From an uncultured Eubacterium sp. (GTDB lineage Bacteria; Bacillota; Clostridia; Lachnospirales; Lachnospiraceae): DNA of 64,000 nucleotides. Location: positions 1 through 64,000 of the forward strand of contig URKY01000008.1 of NCBI GenBank assembly GCA_900548465.1, read 5' to 3'. Below, piece by piece: positions 1 through 7,310 of this stretch. Below the pieces are notes generated by a model. It did no database searches, was not told where the DNA came from, and saw nothing but the letters and a program-made list of their open reading frames with translations. Every line of letters starts with the position of its first letter. The stretch's first letter is position 1. A program made the translations under genes and the position numbers.

Positions 1-585
1 CTGTTTCAAGTACAGATATTTCTTCTGATGAAATAAATCAGTTGAAGGCTCAAATACAAGCTAACGAAAAGTGGTTAACAGATATAACCGAGTTTGCAAT
101 TCCGGCAGGAAAGGTTTATTTATCGCCTATAGTAGATTGTTTTGATGGCTTACTTGTCAATTGGAATATAAGCACTTCTCCAGATGCATTACTTGTCAAT
201 TCTATGCTTGACGATGCAGCTAAATTACTATCTGTAGGAGAAAAACCAATCATACATTCAGACAGAGGCGTACACTACCGCTGGCCAGGCTGGATTGACA
301 GGCTGGAGAAAAATGGTTTCATACGATCAATGTCAAAGAAAGGCTGTTCACCTGATAATTCTGCCTGTGAGAGCGTATTTGGAAGAATTAAAAATGAGAT
401 GTTCTATAATGCAGATTGGTCTGGGGTAAACATCTCAGAATTTATTGGTATTTTAAATGATTATCTTTATTGGTATAATGAAAAAAGAATAAAAAAATCA
501 TTAGGATATTTGAGTCCTATAGAGTACAGACATAGACTTGGATTGGTCACTTAGATAGTCCAAGAAAATGTCCGCACCCTCGACT
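1..585 (+). mobile_element. Right-hand part of an IS3-family insertion sequence
   Basis: The window opens inside an IS3-family element. The transposase reading frame is open to the window edge and stops at 554. About 30 bp of non-coding DNA (555-585) follows, containing GTCCAAGAAAATGTCCGC, which resembles the terminal inverted repeat of IS3/IS150-type elements. The left end lies outside the window, so the inverted repeat and any target duplication cannot be confirmed. The element ends within a few bases of the stop codon (586-588) of the converging minus-strand gene. Confidence 0.75.
3..554 (+). CDS. IS3-family transposase (OrfB), C-terminal part, 5' end outside window
   Basis: Catalytic DDE integrase-core (rve) domain that cuts and joins the ends of the insertion sequence. 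The three acidic residues are visible in order: Asp in IVDCFDG, Asp in HSDRG and Glu in SACESVFGRIKNE, with the usual 35-residue spacing between the last two. The C-terminus YNEKRIKKSLGYLSPIEYR is the standard end of IS3 OrfB proteins. The frame has no stop back to base 3, so the TTG at 42 is only an internal codon and the gene is cut by the window, not necessarily broken. About 180 residues are visible. Whether the element is still active cannot be judged without the left end. Confidence 0.9.
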   Translation, partial: VSSTDISSDEINQLKAQIQANEKWLTDITEFAIPAGKVYLSPIVDCFDGLLVNWNISTSPDALLVNSMLDDAAKLLSVGEKPIIHSDRGVHYRWPGWIDRLEKNGFIRSMSKKGCSPDNSACESVFGRIKNEMFYNADWSGVNISEFIGILNDYLYWYNEKRIKKSLGYLSPIEYRHRLGLVT

Positions 586-993
586 CTATTTATCTGAATT
601 ACCTATTTGAAGATTTACTTCATCTTTGTCCTTGTTTACATCTGCATTTATATTAAGACTTTCTTTTTCCAAAGTATCTTTATTTACATGGACTTTAACC
701 TTCTTATCTTTATCCTTATAAATATAGTTTCCATTTTCAGTTTCTTTTAGTTTGGTTTTGTCGCCATTATTATCCGTTACAAATACCTGTATATGCTTTG
801 CAATACCTGAACCTGTAGCTGCATATGATACAACATCAGATGTGGCAAATAAAGCTAATGCGACAAGGGCAACAGCGGCATAACGTATTTTAAATTTTCT
901 GATTTTTTTATTTCTTACTTCCATATTTCTCACCTTTCTCATACAGTCATCAGAAATATTAATTTCGTCAAACATCTTTTTATAATTATTCAT
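586..993 (-). CDS. Putative anti-sigma factor / membrane protein partnered with the ECF sigma gene
   Basis: A 135-aa protein with a cytoplasmic N-terminus of about 35 residues, one membrane segment (about residues 38-60) and a lysine/aspartate-rich extracytoplasmic tail of about 70 residues. It overlaps the upstream ECF sigma gene by 8 bp, which indicates translational coupling. That arrangement (ECF sigma, then a single-pass membrane protein) is typical of sigma/anti-sigma pairs, so an anti-sigma role is inferred. No zinc-binding anti-sigma motif is visible. Its stop codon lies at the edge of the neighbouring IS3 element, so the original C-terminus may have been longer. Confidence 0.6.
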   Translation of the reverse strand: MNNYKKMFDEINISDDCMRKVRNMEVRNKKIRKFKIRYAAVALVALALFATSDVVSYAATGSGIAKHIQVFVTDNNGDKTKLKETENGNYIYKDKDKKVKVHVNKDTLEKESLNINADVNKDKDEVNLQIGNSDK

Positions 994-1474
994 CTAACCA
1001 ATCTCCTTTCATGGTGTTTTTAATCTTTGCTCTGGCACGCATTAACCTAGTTTGAACTGTAGTTTCTTTTATATGTAAGATTTCAGATATTTCCCGTATG
1101 GAATATCCTTCATAATAATATAAATGAACCACTATTCTATGTTTCGTATCCAAGCTCATTACTGTGTCATAAAGCATAGAGTTTTCATTATTTTCAAAAG
1201 AAAATTCGGCATCTGACACGGATTCATCCCAGGATACAATTCTTTTACGCCAAAAAGATGCACACATATTTTTCGATTCATTGATAGATACACGAATAAG
1301 CCATCTTTTTATGTGTTCGTTGTCTGAAAATGAGCCTTTATGCTGCAACAGTTTTAAAAAGGTATTTTGAACAATATCCTCTGCGTCATATTTATTTTTG
1401 CAATAATTGTAGGCTATTTTGAAGACCATATTGGCATATTCCGTTACAAGTTGATTATATAATTGTGAGTCCAC
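986..1474 (-). CDS. ECF-type RNA polymerase sigma factor
   Basis: A 162-aa sigma-70 family protein with only regions 2 and 4. Region 2 (about residues 8-75) contains YCKNKYDAEDIVQNTFLKL, the core-binding and -10 recognition helix pattern. Region 4 (about 105-155) has YYEGYSIREISEILHIKETT, a helix-turn-helix for -35 recognition. Start is GTG at 1474 behind a strong SD (AAGGAGG). It is co-transcribed with the downstream membrane protein, which probably sequesters it until an envelope or extracellular signal appears. Target genes cannot be deduced from this window. Confidence 0.9.
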   Translation of the reverse strand: MDSQLYNQLVTEYANMVFKIAYNYCKNKYDAEDIVQNTFLKLLQHKGSFSDNEHIKRWLIRVSINESKNMCASFWRKRIVSWDESVSDAEFSFENNENSMLYDTVMSLDTKHRIVVHLYYYEGYSIREISEILHIKETTVQTRLMRARAKIKNTMKGDWLDE

Positions 1475-1612
1475 AAGATTTCCTCCTTAATGTGTTGAAA
1501 GATCTTTCTAATAATACAACAATTCAAACGGAAAAAATATCACAAAAAATTTTAAAACATTTGGAATGAATTTTTACGAATAATTAATGTTCATTAAATC
1601 GACACATATTTA

Positions 1613-1641
1613 TTGTTTAATTATGATGAATACAATATAAT
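1613..1641 (+). promoter_or_regulatory. Sigma-A-type promoter for the two-component system
   Basis: TTGTTT (1613-1618), a 17-bp spacer and TATAAT (1636-1641). The predicted transcription start is about 1648, exactly at the first copy of the duplicated leader sequence, so the mRNA leader would consist almost entirely of that duplication. Confidence 0.65.
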
Positions 1642-1648
1642 TAGTGTA

Positions 1649-1694
1649 GCAGTTAAGGAGGTTCGTATGGAGCAGTTAAGGAGGTTCGTATGGA
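1649..1694 (+). repeat. 23-bp tandem duplication of SD plus start codon (leader duplication)
   Basis: A 23-bp unit containing AAGGAGG and ATGGA occurs twice in direct tandem (units start at 1649 and 1672). This gives two SD-ATG pairs, with ATGs at 1667 and 1690. Because 23 is not a multiple of three, the first ATG opens an 11-codon ORF (MEQLRRFVWSS, 1667-1702) that stops just inside the response-regulator gene, which begins at the second ATG. Confidence 0.9.
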
Positions 1695-1702
1695 GCAGTT
1701 AA
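1667..1702 (+). CDS. Upstream ORF overlapping the response-regulator start
   Basis: Eleven codons (MEQLRRFVWSS) with an SD as good as that of the main gene. The stop (1700-1702) lies 10 bases downstream of the response-regulator ATG at 1690, in a different frame. It arises from the 23-bp duplication and is probably an accident of it, but ribosomes using it would compete with, or re-initiate at, the true start. Confidence 0.45.
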   Translation: MEQLRRFVWSS

Positions 1703-2367
1703 AGATATTAGTTGTAGATGATGAAGCAAGAATGAGAAAACTCGTAAAGGATTTTTTAGTCAGAAAACAATATACCGTTGTTGAGGCTGGAGACGGAGAA
1801 GAGGCAATAGAGTTATTTGTTAAAGAAAATGATTTTGATTTAATTATATTGGATGTTATGATGCCAAAGATGAACGGCTGGGAAGTCTGCAGGGAAATAA
1901 GAAAACTTTCAAAGGTTCCAATTATTATGCTGACTGCAAAAGGTGAGGAAAGTGACGAACTTCTTGGATTTGAACTGGGAGTTGACGAATACATAAGCAA
2001 GCCTTTTAGTCCGAGAATTCTTGTGGCAAGAGTTGATGCTATATTAAGAAGAACAAACAATATTGATCAGAGCGAAATTGAAAAGGCAGGAGAAATTGAA
2101 ATTAATAAGTCTGCCCATATTGTTTCGGTTAAGGGAAAGCCTGTTGAACTTAGCTTCAAGGAATTTGAACTGCTTACTTATTTTGTAAAGAATAAGGGAA
2201 TTGCACTTTCAAGAGAAAATATACTGAACAATGTATGGAATTATGATTATTTTGGTGATGCAAGAACCATTGATACCCATGTCAAAAAATTGCGTAGTAA
2301 ATTAGGAGAGTGCGGAAAATACATTTTAACTATTTGGGGCATGGGATATAAATTTGAGGTACAATAA
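1690..2367 (+). CDS. OmpR/PhoB-family response regulator
   Basis: A 225-aa DNA-binding regulator. The receiver domain (about residues 4-118) shows the acidic pocket VVDDE, the phospho-acceptor Asp55 in LIILDVMMP, and the conserved Lys in SKPFSPRIL. The winged-helix effector domain (about 130-224) ends in RTIDTHVKKLRSKLG and the wing sequence GMGYKFE, typical of OmpR/PhoB. The ATG at 1690 is chosen because it matches the family N-terminus and has its own SD. It overlaps the histidine kinase start by one base, so the pair is co-translated. The signal and regulon are not evident. Confidence 0.95.
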   Translation: MEQLKILVVDDEARMRKLVKDFLVRKQYTVVEAGDGEEAIELFVKENDFDLIILDVMMPKMNGWEVCREIRKLSKVPIIMLTAKGEESDELLGFELGVDEYISKPFSPRILVARVDAILRRTNNIDQSEIEKAGEIEINKSAHIVSVKGKPVELSFKEFELLTYFVKNKGIALSRENILNNVWNYDYFGDARTIDTHVKKLRSKLGECGKYILTIWGMGYKFEVQ

Positions 2368-3842
2368 TGAAGCGTTCAATTCGAGTAAAATTAGCAGTTT
2401 TGATAATTACAATAATGGCGGTATCAATTGGTGCCGTTATTTTGTATAGCAGTTTTTTTGTGGAAAAATATTATTCTGCAACAAAACAGACATCAATTAA
2501 AAGTGTATACTACTATTTAAAAGACATTATAGATAAAGATGAGAATCTGGAAAAAAGTGATAATGTAAGAAAATTAAACAATATTTGTGAGAGAACAGGA
2601 ACAACATTAATTCTTGTAGATTCGAACGGAAATGTTCTTTTTGATTATGGAGCAGGAAAAATTCTTATTGAAAGATGGCGTGATATGATTTTCGGTCAGA
2701 ATATTGATGAGAAGGCACCACATTTAATTGAAGCAGGTAATAATTACAAAATACAGTCGGCAACTGACAGAAATTCAGGAACGAAGTACTATGAGTTAAC
2801 AAGTACATTAGACAATGGATACACTGTTATGGTCAGAATGTCTGTTGAAAATTTCAAGGAGACAATAAGTATAACTAACAATTTTTATTTGTGGATAGGA
2901 ATTGCCACAATAGCCATAGCCACAATAATTATACTTCTAGTTACAAGCAGATACACAAAACCATTATTGCAGTTGGCCGACATATCAAAGAAAATGTCAG
3001 AACTGGATTTTAACGCAAAGTATACCGGGCATCATAACGATGAGCTTGGTGTATTAGGTGAAAGTATGAATGATATGTCGGAAAAGTTGGAGAGAACCAT
3101 TTCTGAACTTAAAACTGCAAACATTGAACTTCAAAAGGACATTGAAAAGAAAGAAGAAGTTGATGAAATGAGAAAAGAGTTCATTTCCAATGTCTCTCAT
3201 GAGCTGAAAACACCAATTGCCCTTATTCAGGGATATGCCGAAGGATTACAGGAGGGTATTATGGATAATCCGGAGGATATGAATTATTATTGTGATGTTA
3301 TTATAGATGAAGCTAATAAAATGAACAAAATGGTTAAGAATCTCCTTACACTTAACCAGCTGGAATTCGGAAATTCCCCTGTAAATATGGAACGTTTTGA
3401 TATCGTTTCAGTAATTAACGGAGTTATTAACTCCATGAAAATCAAAGCAGAACAGAAGGAAATAAATGTTTTGTTTGAGGAAAAAAGACAGATTTATGTA
3501 TGGGCAGACGAATTCCAGATAGAAGAAGTTATTACAAATTATCTCAGTAATGCTATTAATCATGTGGATGAAAACAAATTAATTAAAGTAGAAATATCTG
3601 AAAAAAATGGTATAGTAAGAGTGTCGGTATTTAACAGCGGAAAGAATATTCCGGATAATGAATTGGAAAATATCTGGGTGAAATTCTACAAGGTTGATAA
3701 GGCAAGAACCAGAGCCTATGGCGGAAATGGAATAGGACTGTCCATTGTTAAGGCAATAATGGAAAGACACAATAAAGGTTATGGTGTTATTAACCACGAA
3801 GACGGTGTGGAATTTTGGTTTGAATTAGACAGCAAAATTTAG
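2367..3842 (+). CDS. Membrane sensor histidine kinase
   Basis: A 491-aa kinase with two transmembrane helices (about 8-30 and 172-194) flanking an extracytoplasmic sensor domain, then HAMP (about 195-245), a short coiled coil, and DHp and HATPase domains. The phospho-acceptor is His278 in SHELKTPIALIQGY. ATP-binding boxes are EVITNYLSNAINH (N box), FNSGKNIPDNELENIW (the NSG variant of the G1 box seen in VanS-like kinases) and GGNGIGLSIVKAI (G2). It autophosphorylates and passes the phosphate to the adjacent regulator. The ligand is unknown. The VanS/PhoR-like layout fits envelope sensing, but this is inference. Confidence 0.95.
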   Translation: MKRSIRVKLAVLIITIMAVSIGAVILYSSFFVEKYYSATKQTSIKSVYYYLKDIIDKDENLEKSDNVRKLNNICERTGTTLILVDSNGNVLFDYGAGKILIERWRDMIFGQNIDEKAPHLIEAGNNYKIQSATDRNSGTKYYELTSTLDNGYTVMVRMSVENFKETISITNNFYLWIGIATIAIATIIILLVTSRYTKPLLQLADISKKMSELDFNAKYTGHHNDELGVLGESMNDMSEKLERTISELKTANIELQKDIEKKEEVDEMRKEFISNVSHELKTPIALIQGYAEGLQEGIMDNPEDMNYYCDVIIDEANKMNKMVKNLLTLNQLEFGNSPVNMERFDIVSVINGVINSMKIKAEQKEINVLFEEKRQIYVWADEFQIEEVITNYLSNAINHVDENKLIKVEISEKNGIVRVSVFNSGKNIPDNELENIWVKFYKVDKARTRAYGGNGIGLSIVKAIMERHNKGYGVINHEDGVEFWFELDSKI

Positions 3843-3860
3843 GAAGGACAAAATATTTTA

Positions 3861-4466
3861 ATGATAGCAATAATAGACTATGATGCAGGTAATATAAAAA
3901 GTGTTGAGAAGGCTTTTCAGTTCTTGGGAGAGGAAACAGTTTTGTCAAGAGATAGAGATGTAATATTGAGTGCAGATAAGGTTGTGCTTCCGGGAGTTGG
4001 GGCTTTCGGTGACGCCATGTCGAAATTAAAGGACTACAATTTAGTCAATACAATATATGATGTCGTAGATAAGAAGACACCTTTTCTTGGTATTTGTCTT
4101 GGATTACAGCTTTTATTTGAAAACAGTGACGAGTCAGAAGGAGTACCGGGACTTGGAATACTTCAGGGAAAGATTTCAAAAATTCCTGACAAAGCAGGAT
4201 TCAAGATTCCACATATTGGATGGAATTCCCTTGAATTAACTAATAATGGAAGATTGTTTGAAGGCATTGATAATCAGTCCTACGTATATTTTGTGCATTC
4301 CTACTATTTACAGGCAAAAGAACAGGAAATCATTAAGGCAACCACTGAATATGTTGCCCACATTCATGCGTCAGTTGAAAAAGATAATGTGTTTGCATGT
4401 CAGTTTCATCCTGAAAAAAGCGGAAATGTAGGACTTAAGATTTTAGATAATTTCAGAAAATTATAG
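3861..4466 (+). CDS. hisH: Imidazole glycerol phosphate synthase, glutaminase subunit HisH
   Basis: Class I glutamine amidotransferase that releases ammonia from glutamine and channels it to HisF in histidine biosynthesis. The catalytic triad is visible: Cys79 in GICLGLQLL, His183 and Glu185 in CQFHPEKSG. Length 201 aa is normal. It lies 18 bp after the kinase gene and directly upstream of hisF, so the heterodimer is made from one message. No other his genes are within the window. Confidence 0.97.
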   Translation: MIAIIDYDAGNIKSVEKAFQFLGEETVLSRDRDVILSADKVVLPGVGAFGDAMSKLKDYNLVNTIYDVVDKKTPFLGICLGLQLLFENSDESEGVPGLGILQGKISKIPDKAGFKIPHIGWNSLELTNNGRLFEGIDNQSYVYFVHSYYLQAKEQEIIKATTEYVAHIHASVEKDNVFACQFHPEKSGNVGLKILDNFRKL

Positions 4467-4479
4467 AATGGAGATTACA

Positions 4480-5241
4480 ATGCATACAAAAAGAATTATT
4501 CCATGTTTGGATGTAAATAACAATCGTGTGGTAAAGGGAACTAATTTTGTTAATTTAAGAGACGCGGGAGATCCTGTTGAAGTGGCGAAAGCCTATAACG
4601 AGGCAGGGGCTGACGAGTTGGTTTTTTTAGATATTACAGCAACAAGTGATCACAGAAATACCGTTGTTGATATGGTAAGAAAAGTTGCAGAGCAGGTTTT
4701 CATACCTTTTACCGTAGGTGGTGGTATTAGAACTGTGGATGATTTTAAGGTTCTTTTAAGAGAGGGGGCAGACAAAATCTCAATTAATTCAGCGGCAATT
4801 ATGAATCCAAGACTTATAAGTGATGCAGCAGATAAATTCGGTCGTCAGTGTGTTGTTGTTGCCATTGATGCTAAAAGAAGAGCAGATGGCAAGGGCTGGA
4901 ATATATTTAAAAACGGCGGTCGTGTCGATATGGGGATTGATGCCGTGGAATGGGCAATGGAAGCCGACAGACTAGGTGTAGGAGAAATCCTTCTTACCAG
5001 CATGGATTGTGACGGAGTAAAAGAGGGATATGACATTGAACTTACAAGAACTATTGCTGAAAATGTGTCGGTTCCGGTAATTGCTTCCGGTGGAGCAGGA
5101 AAAATGGAGCATTTTTATGATGCGTTGACAGAGGGCGGAGCGGATGCGGCTCTTGCAGCATCTTTATTCCATTACAAAGAATTGGAAATAATTGACCTTA
5201 AGAAATACTTAAATGATAAAGGTGTATCTGTCAGATTATAG
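4480..5241 (+). CDS. hisF: Imidazole glycerol phosphate synthase, cyclase subunit HisF
   Basis: TIM-barrel lyase/cyclase that uses ammonia from HisH to convert PRFAR to imidazole glycerol phosphate and AICAR. The ATG at 4480 is preferred over the in-frame ATG at 4468. It has an SD (GGAG at 4469-4472) and places the catalytic aspartates at exactly the canonical positions, Asp11 ([10 protein letters not shown]) and Asp130 (VAIDAKR). Phosphate-binding loops GGGIR and SGGAGK are present. 253 aa, full length. Confidence 0.97.
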   Translation: MHTKRIIPCLDVNNNRVVKGTNFVNLRDAGDPVEVAKAYNEAGADELVFLDITATSDHRNTVVDMVRKVAEQVFIPFTVGGGIRTVDDFKVLLREGADKISINSAAIMNPRLISDAADKFGRQCVVVAIDAKRRADGKGWNIFKNGGRVDMGIDAVEWAMEADRLGVGEILLTSMDCDGVKEGYDIELTRTIAENVSVPVIASGGAGKMEHFYDALTEGGADAALAASLFHYKELEIIDLKKYLNDKGVSVRL

Positions 5242-5282
5242 ATTTGGTAGAGTAAATTTTGGATATACGTGGGAGAAAATAG

Positions 5283-6155
5283 ATGAAGTACTATTTTATT
5301 ATTAATCCTAACAGTGGAAAAGTTAAAAAAATTGAAATAGAAGAAAAAATAAGAAAGGCATGTTTGTTGCGGGAAATACCTTACGAAATCCTGTATACAA
5401 AAAAAGCAGGAGATGCAAGAACAATAGCCAAAAATATTCCCGATGATAAGGAGTGTGTAGTTTTCTCCGTGGGAGGAGACGGAAACTTAAATGAGGTTTT
5501 AAATGGAATTATAGGTTCTGAAAATAAAATTATCGGAAGCATACCTGCCGGCAGTGGAAATGATTTTGACAAAACATTAAAACAATGTTCCAGTGGCATA
5601 AATACGATTGATGTTGGAAAAATAAATGGAAAATATTTCTTAAATGTTGCATGCCTTGGACTTGATGCAGAAGTGGCAAACAACATATCAGTAATAAGAA
5701 ACAAGAAGTGGATTCCTGTCAGCCAGCGTTATAATGCCAGTCTTATTTACAGTTATTTTAAGTATAAATTTAAAAGATTAAAGATAACAATGGGAGAATC
5801 TCAGGTGGAGAATGACTGTACAATTCTTGCTATAGGAAACGGTCAATATTACGGAGGTGGATTTAGAATAGCTCCCCATGCAATATTAGACGATGGTTTG
5901 TTTGATATTTATTTTGTGGGAAAATTATCAAAACCCAAAATTATTCCAGTACTGCTTAAGTTGTTAAAGGAGAAACATGAAAGTTCGCCTGCAGTAAAAC
6001 GATTTAGTGAGAACAAAATAATAGTTGATTCTAAAGAAATGTGTACCTTTAATGTTGATGGAGAAATGATGAGGTCTAATCACTTTGAAATTTCTATTGT
6101 TCCCGGAGCAGTTAGGGTATTTAATGAGAGAGATTTTATTAACGAGATAATATAG
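5283..6155 (+). CDS. Diacylglycerol kinase-family lipid kinase (DagK/YegS-like)
   Basis: A 290-aa soluble lipid kinase. The N-terminal DAGK catalytic domain carries the nucleotide motif GGDGNLNEVLNGI and the GSGNDF motif; the C-terminal beta-sandwich ends in FNVDGE. The family phosphorylates diacylglycerol or related lipids to feed phosphatidic acid back into phospholipid synthesis. This member could act on another lipid substrate, because YegS and DgkB relatives cannot be separated by eye. It is about 40 bp after hisF and 12 bp before ung, probably in one transcript. Confidence 0.85.
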   Translation: MKYYFIINPNSGKVKKIEIEEKIRKACLLREIPYEILYTKKAGDARTIAKNIPDDKECVVFSVGGDGNLNEVLNGIIGSENKIIGSIPAGSGNDFDKTLKQCSSGINTIDVGKINGKYFLNVACLGLDAEVANNISVIRNKKWIPVSQRYNASLIYSYFKYKFKRLKITMGESQVENDCTILAIGNGQYYGGGFRIAPHAILDDGLFDIYFVGKLSKPKIIPVLLKLLKEKHESSPAVKRFSENKIIVDSKEMCTFNVDGEMMRSNHFEISIVPGAVRVFNERDFINEII

Positions 6156-6167
6156 AGGAAAATTAAA

Positions 6168-6842
6168 ATGACAATGATAGATAATGATTGGGTTAAACCC
6201 CTTAGTGTGGAATTTAGAAAACCCTATTACAGAGATTTATATAATTTTGTAAAGGATGAATATAGCAAAACAGTAATATATCCTCCGGCAGATGATATAT
6301 TTAATGCCTTTCACTTTACACCGCTTAAAGATGTAAAAGTGCTGCTTTTGGGGCAGGATCCATATCATAATGTAAATCAGGCCCATGGATTATCATTTTC
6401 TGTTTTGCCGGGAAATGATATACCTCCATCTCTTGTTAATATTTACAAGGAACTTCATGATGATTTGGGATGCTATATACCTAATAACGGTTATTTAAAA
6501 AAATGGGCTGATCAGGGTGTGTTGCTTTTGAACACTGTATTGACGGTTAGAGCCCATCAGGCAAATTCCCATCAGGGTCACGGCTGGGAGCAGTTTACAG
6601 ATGCGGTAATTCAGGCTGTAAATGCTCAGAACAGACCGATTGTTTATTTCTTATGGGGCAGTCCTGCAAGAAGAAAGAAATCAATGCTTACTAATCCAAA
6701 ACATTTGATACTTGAAGCTCCTCATCCAAGCCCGCTGTCAGCGTACCGTGGATTCTTTGGCTGCAAACATTTCAGCAAGGCAAACGAGTTCCTTAAGGCC
6801 AACGGAGTGGAACCTATTGACTGGCAGATTGAGAACATATAA
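6168..6842 (+). CDS. ung: Uracil-DNA glycosylase
   Basis: Family 1 uracil-DNA glycosylase that removes uracil from DNA at the start of base-excision repair. Motif A GQDPYHN contains the catalytic Asp (about residue 64). Motif B HPSPLSAYRGFFGCKHF contains the catalytic His and the minor-groove loop. 224 aa is the usual length. SD GAGGA precedes the ATG at 6168; a second in-frame ATG lies at 6174. It is the last gene before the hairpin at 6921. Confidence 0.97.
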   Translation: MTMIDNDWVKPLSVEFRKPYYRDLYNFVKDEYSKTVIYPPADDIFNAFHFTPLKDVKVLLLGQDPYHNVNQAHGLSFSVLPGNDIPPSLVNIYKELHDDLGCYIPNNGYLKKWADQGVLLLNTVLTVRAHQANSHQGHGWEQFTDAVIQAVNAQNRPIVYFLWGSPARRKKSMLTNPKHLILEAPHPSPLSAYRGFFGCKHFSKANEFLKANGVEPIDWQIENI

Positions 6843-6920
6843 GAAGTGTTTTAAATAATCTTATACTTGTACAGCGTAAATAATAAGCTTTGAAAATTAA
6901 ATAAATTATAATGAATATTT

Positions 6921-6976
6921 CTCCCAATGATTGTTAAAACTAAAGTTATGATTTAACAGTTATTGGGAGGTTTTTT
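6921..6976 (+). terminator. Terminator-like hairpin carrying the SD of the next small gene
   Basis: An 18-bp stem (6921-6938 with 6952-6969, including two G-U pairs) with a 13-nt loop, immediately followed by six T residues. It looks like an intrinsic terminator for ung. The right arm contains TTGGGAGG, the SD for the ATG at 6977, so the same hairpin would also hide the ribosome site of the next gene. Confidence 0.75.
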
Positions 6977-7159
6977 ATGGAAAACAATAAAGAAGAAATG
7001 CCTTTAGGGTTAGGATTTGGTTTGGCAATGAATGACGTTGCCATGGAGCATTTTTCAAATTTATCAGACGATGAGAAAAAGCAGGTGATGGACACTGCAA
7101 GAACAGTGCAGTCAAAAAAAGAAATGAGCAGCCTTATTCAGGATATAGCAAAAATGTAA
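6977..7159 (+). CDS. Small acidic protein of unknown function (60 aa)
   Basis: A 60-aa hydrophilic protein (MENNKEEMPLGLGFGLAM...). It starts seven bases after the SD buried in the upstream hairpin. A glycine-containing hydrophobic patch (about residues 9-20) is followed by a helical, charged stretch containing LSDDEKKQVMDTAR. No signal peptide or metal motif. The family was not recognised; small Clostridia proteins of this kind (degrader-like helix ending in IQDIAKM) are usually listed as hypothetical. The strong SD and spacing make it likely to be a real gene. Confidence 0.65.
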   Translation: MENNKEEMPLGLGFGLAMNDVAMEHFSNLSDDEKKQVMDTARTVQSKKEMSSLIQDIAKM

Positions 7160-7244
7160 AAGCGTGAGATAACTGAAAGGTTTCCCGGGCAGTTACGCAA
7201 AGAAGCAGAAAAAAAATTAAATTGTGTAAAACGGACAACATCAT

Positions 7245-7290
7245 AATAAACAAACCCCATTCATTATTGAAAACAATAACGGATGAGGCT
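7245..7290 (-). terminator. Imperfect terminator for the minus-strand activase gene
   Basis: A 15-position stem with two mismatches (7256-7270 with 7275-7289, loop AAAA). Read on the minus strand it is followed by a T-rich stretch. It lies between the converging 60-aa gene and the 1414-aa gene. Confidence 0.45.
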
Positions 7291-7310
7291 TATATATTCA
7301 CTAATATTCT

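Noticed and set aside
1475..1612. Clear ECF-type autoregulatory promoter for the sigma-factor gene
   Set aside because: No convincing -35/-10 ECF pair was found by eye; several AT-rich candidates are equally weak.
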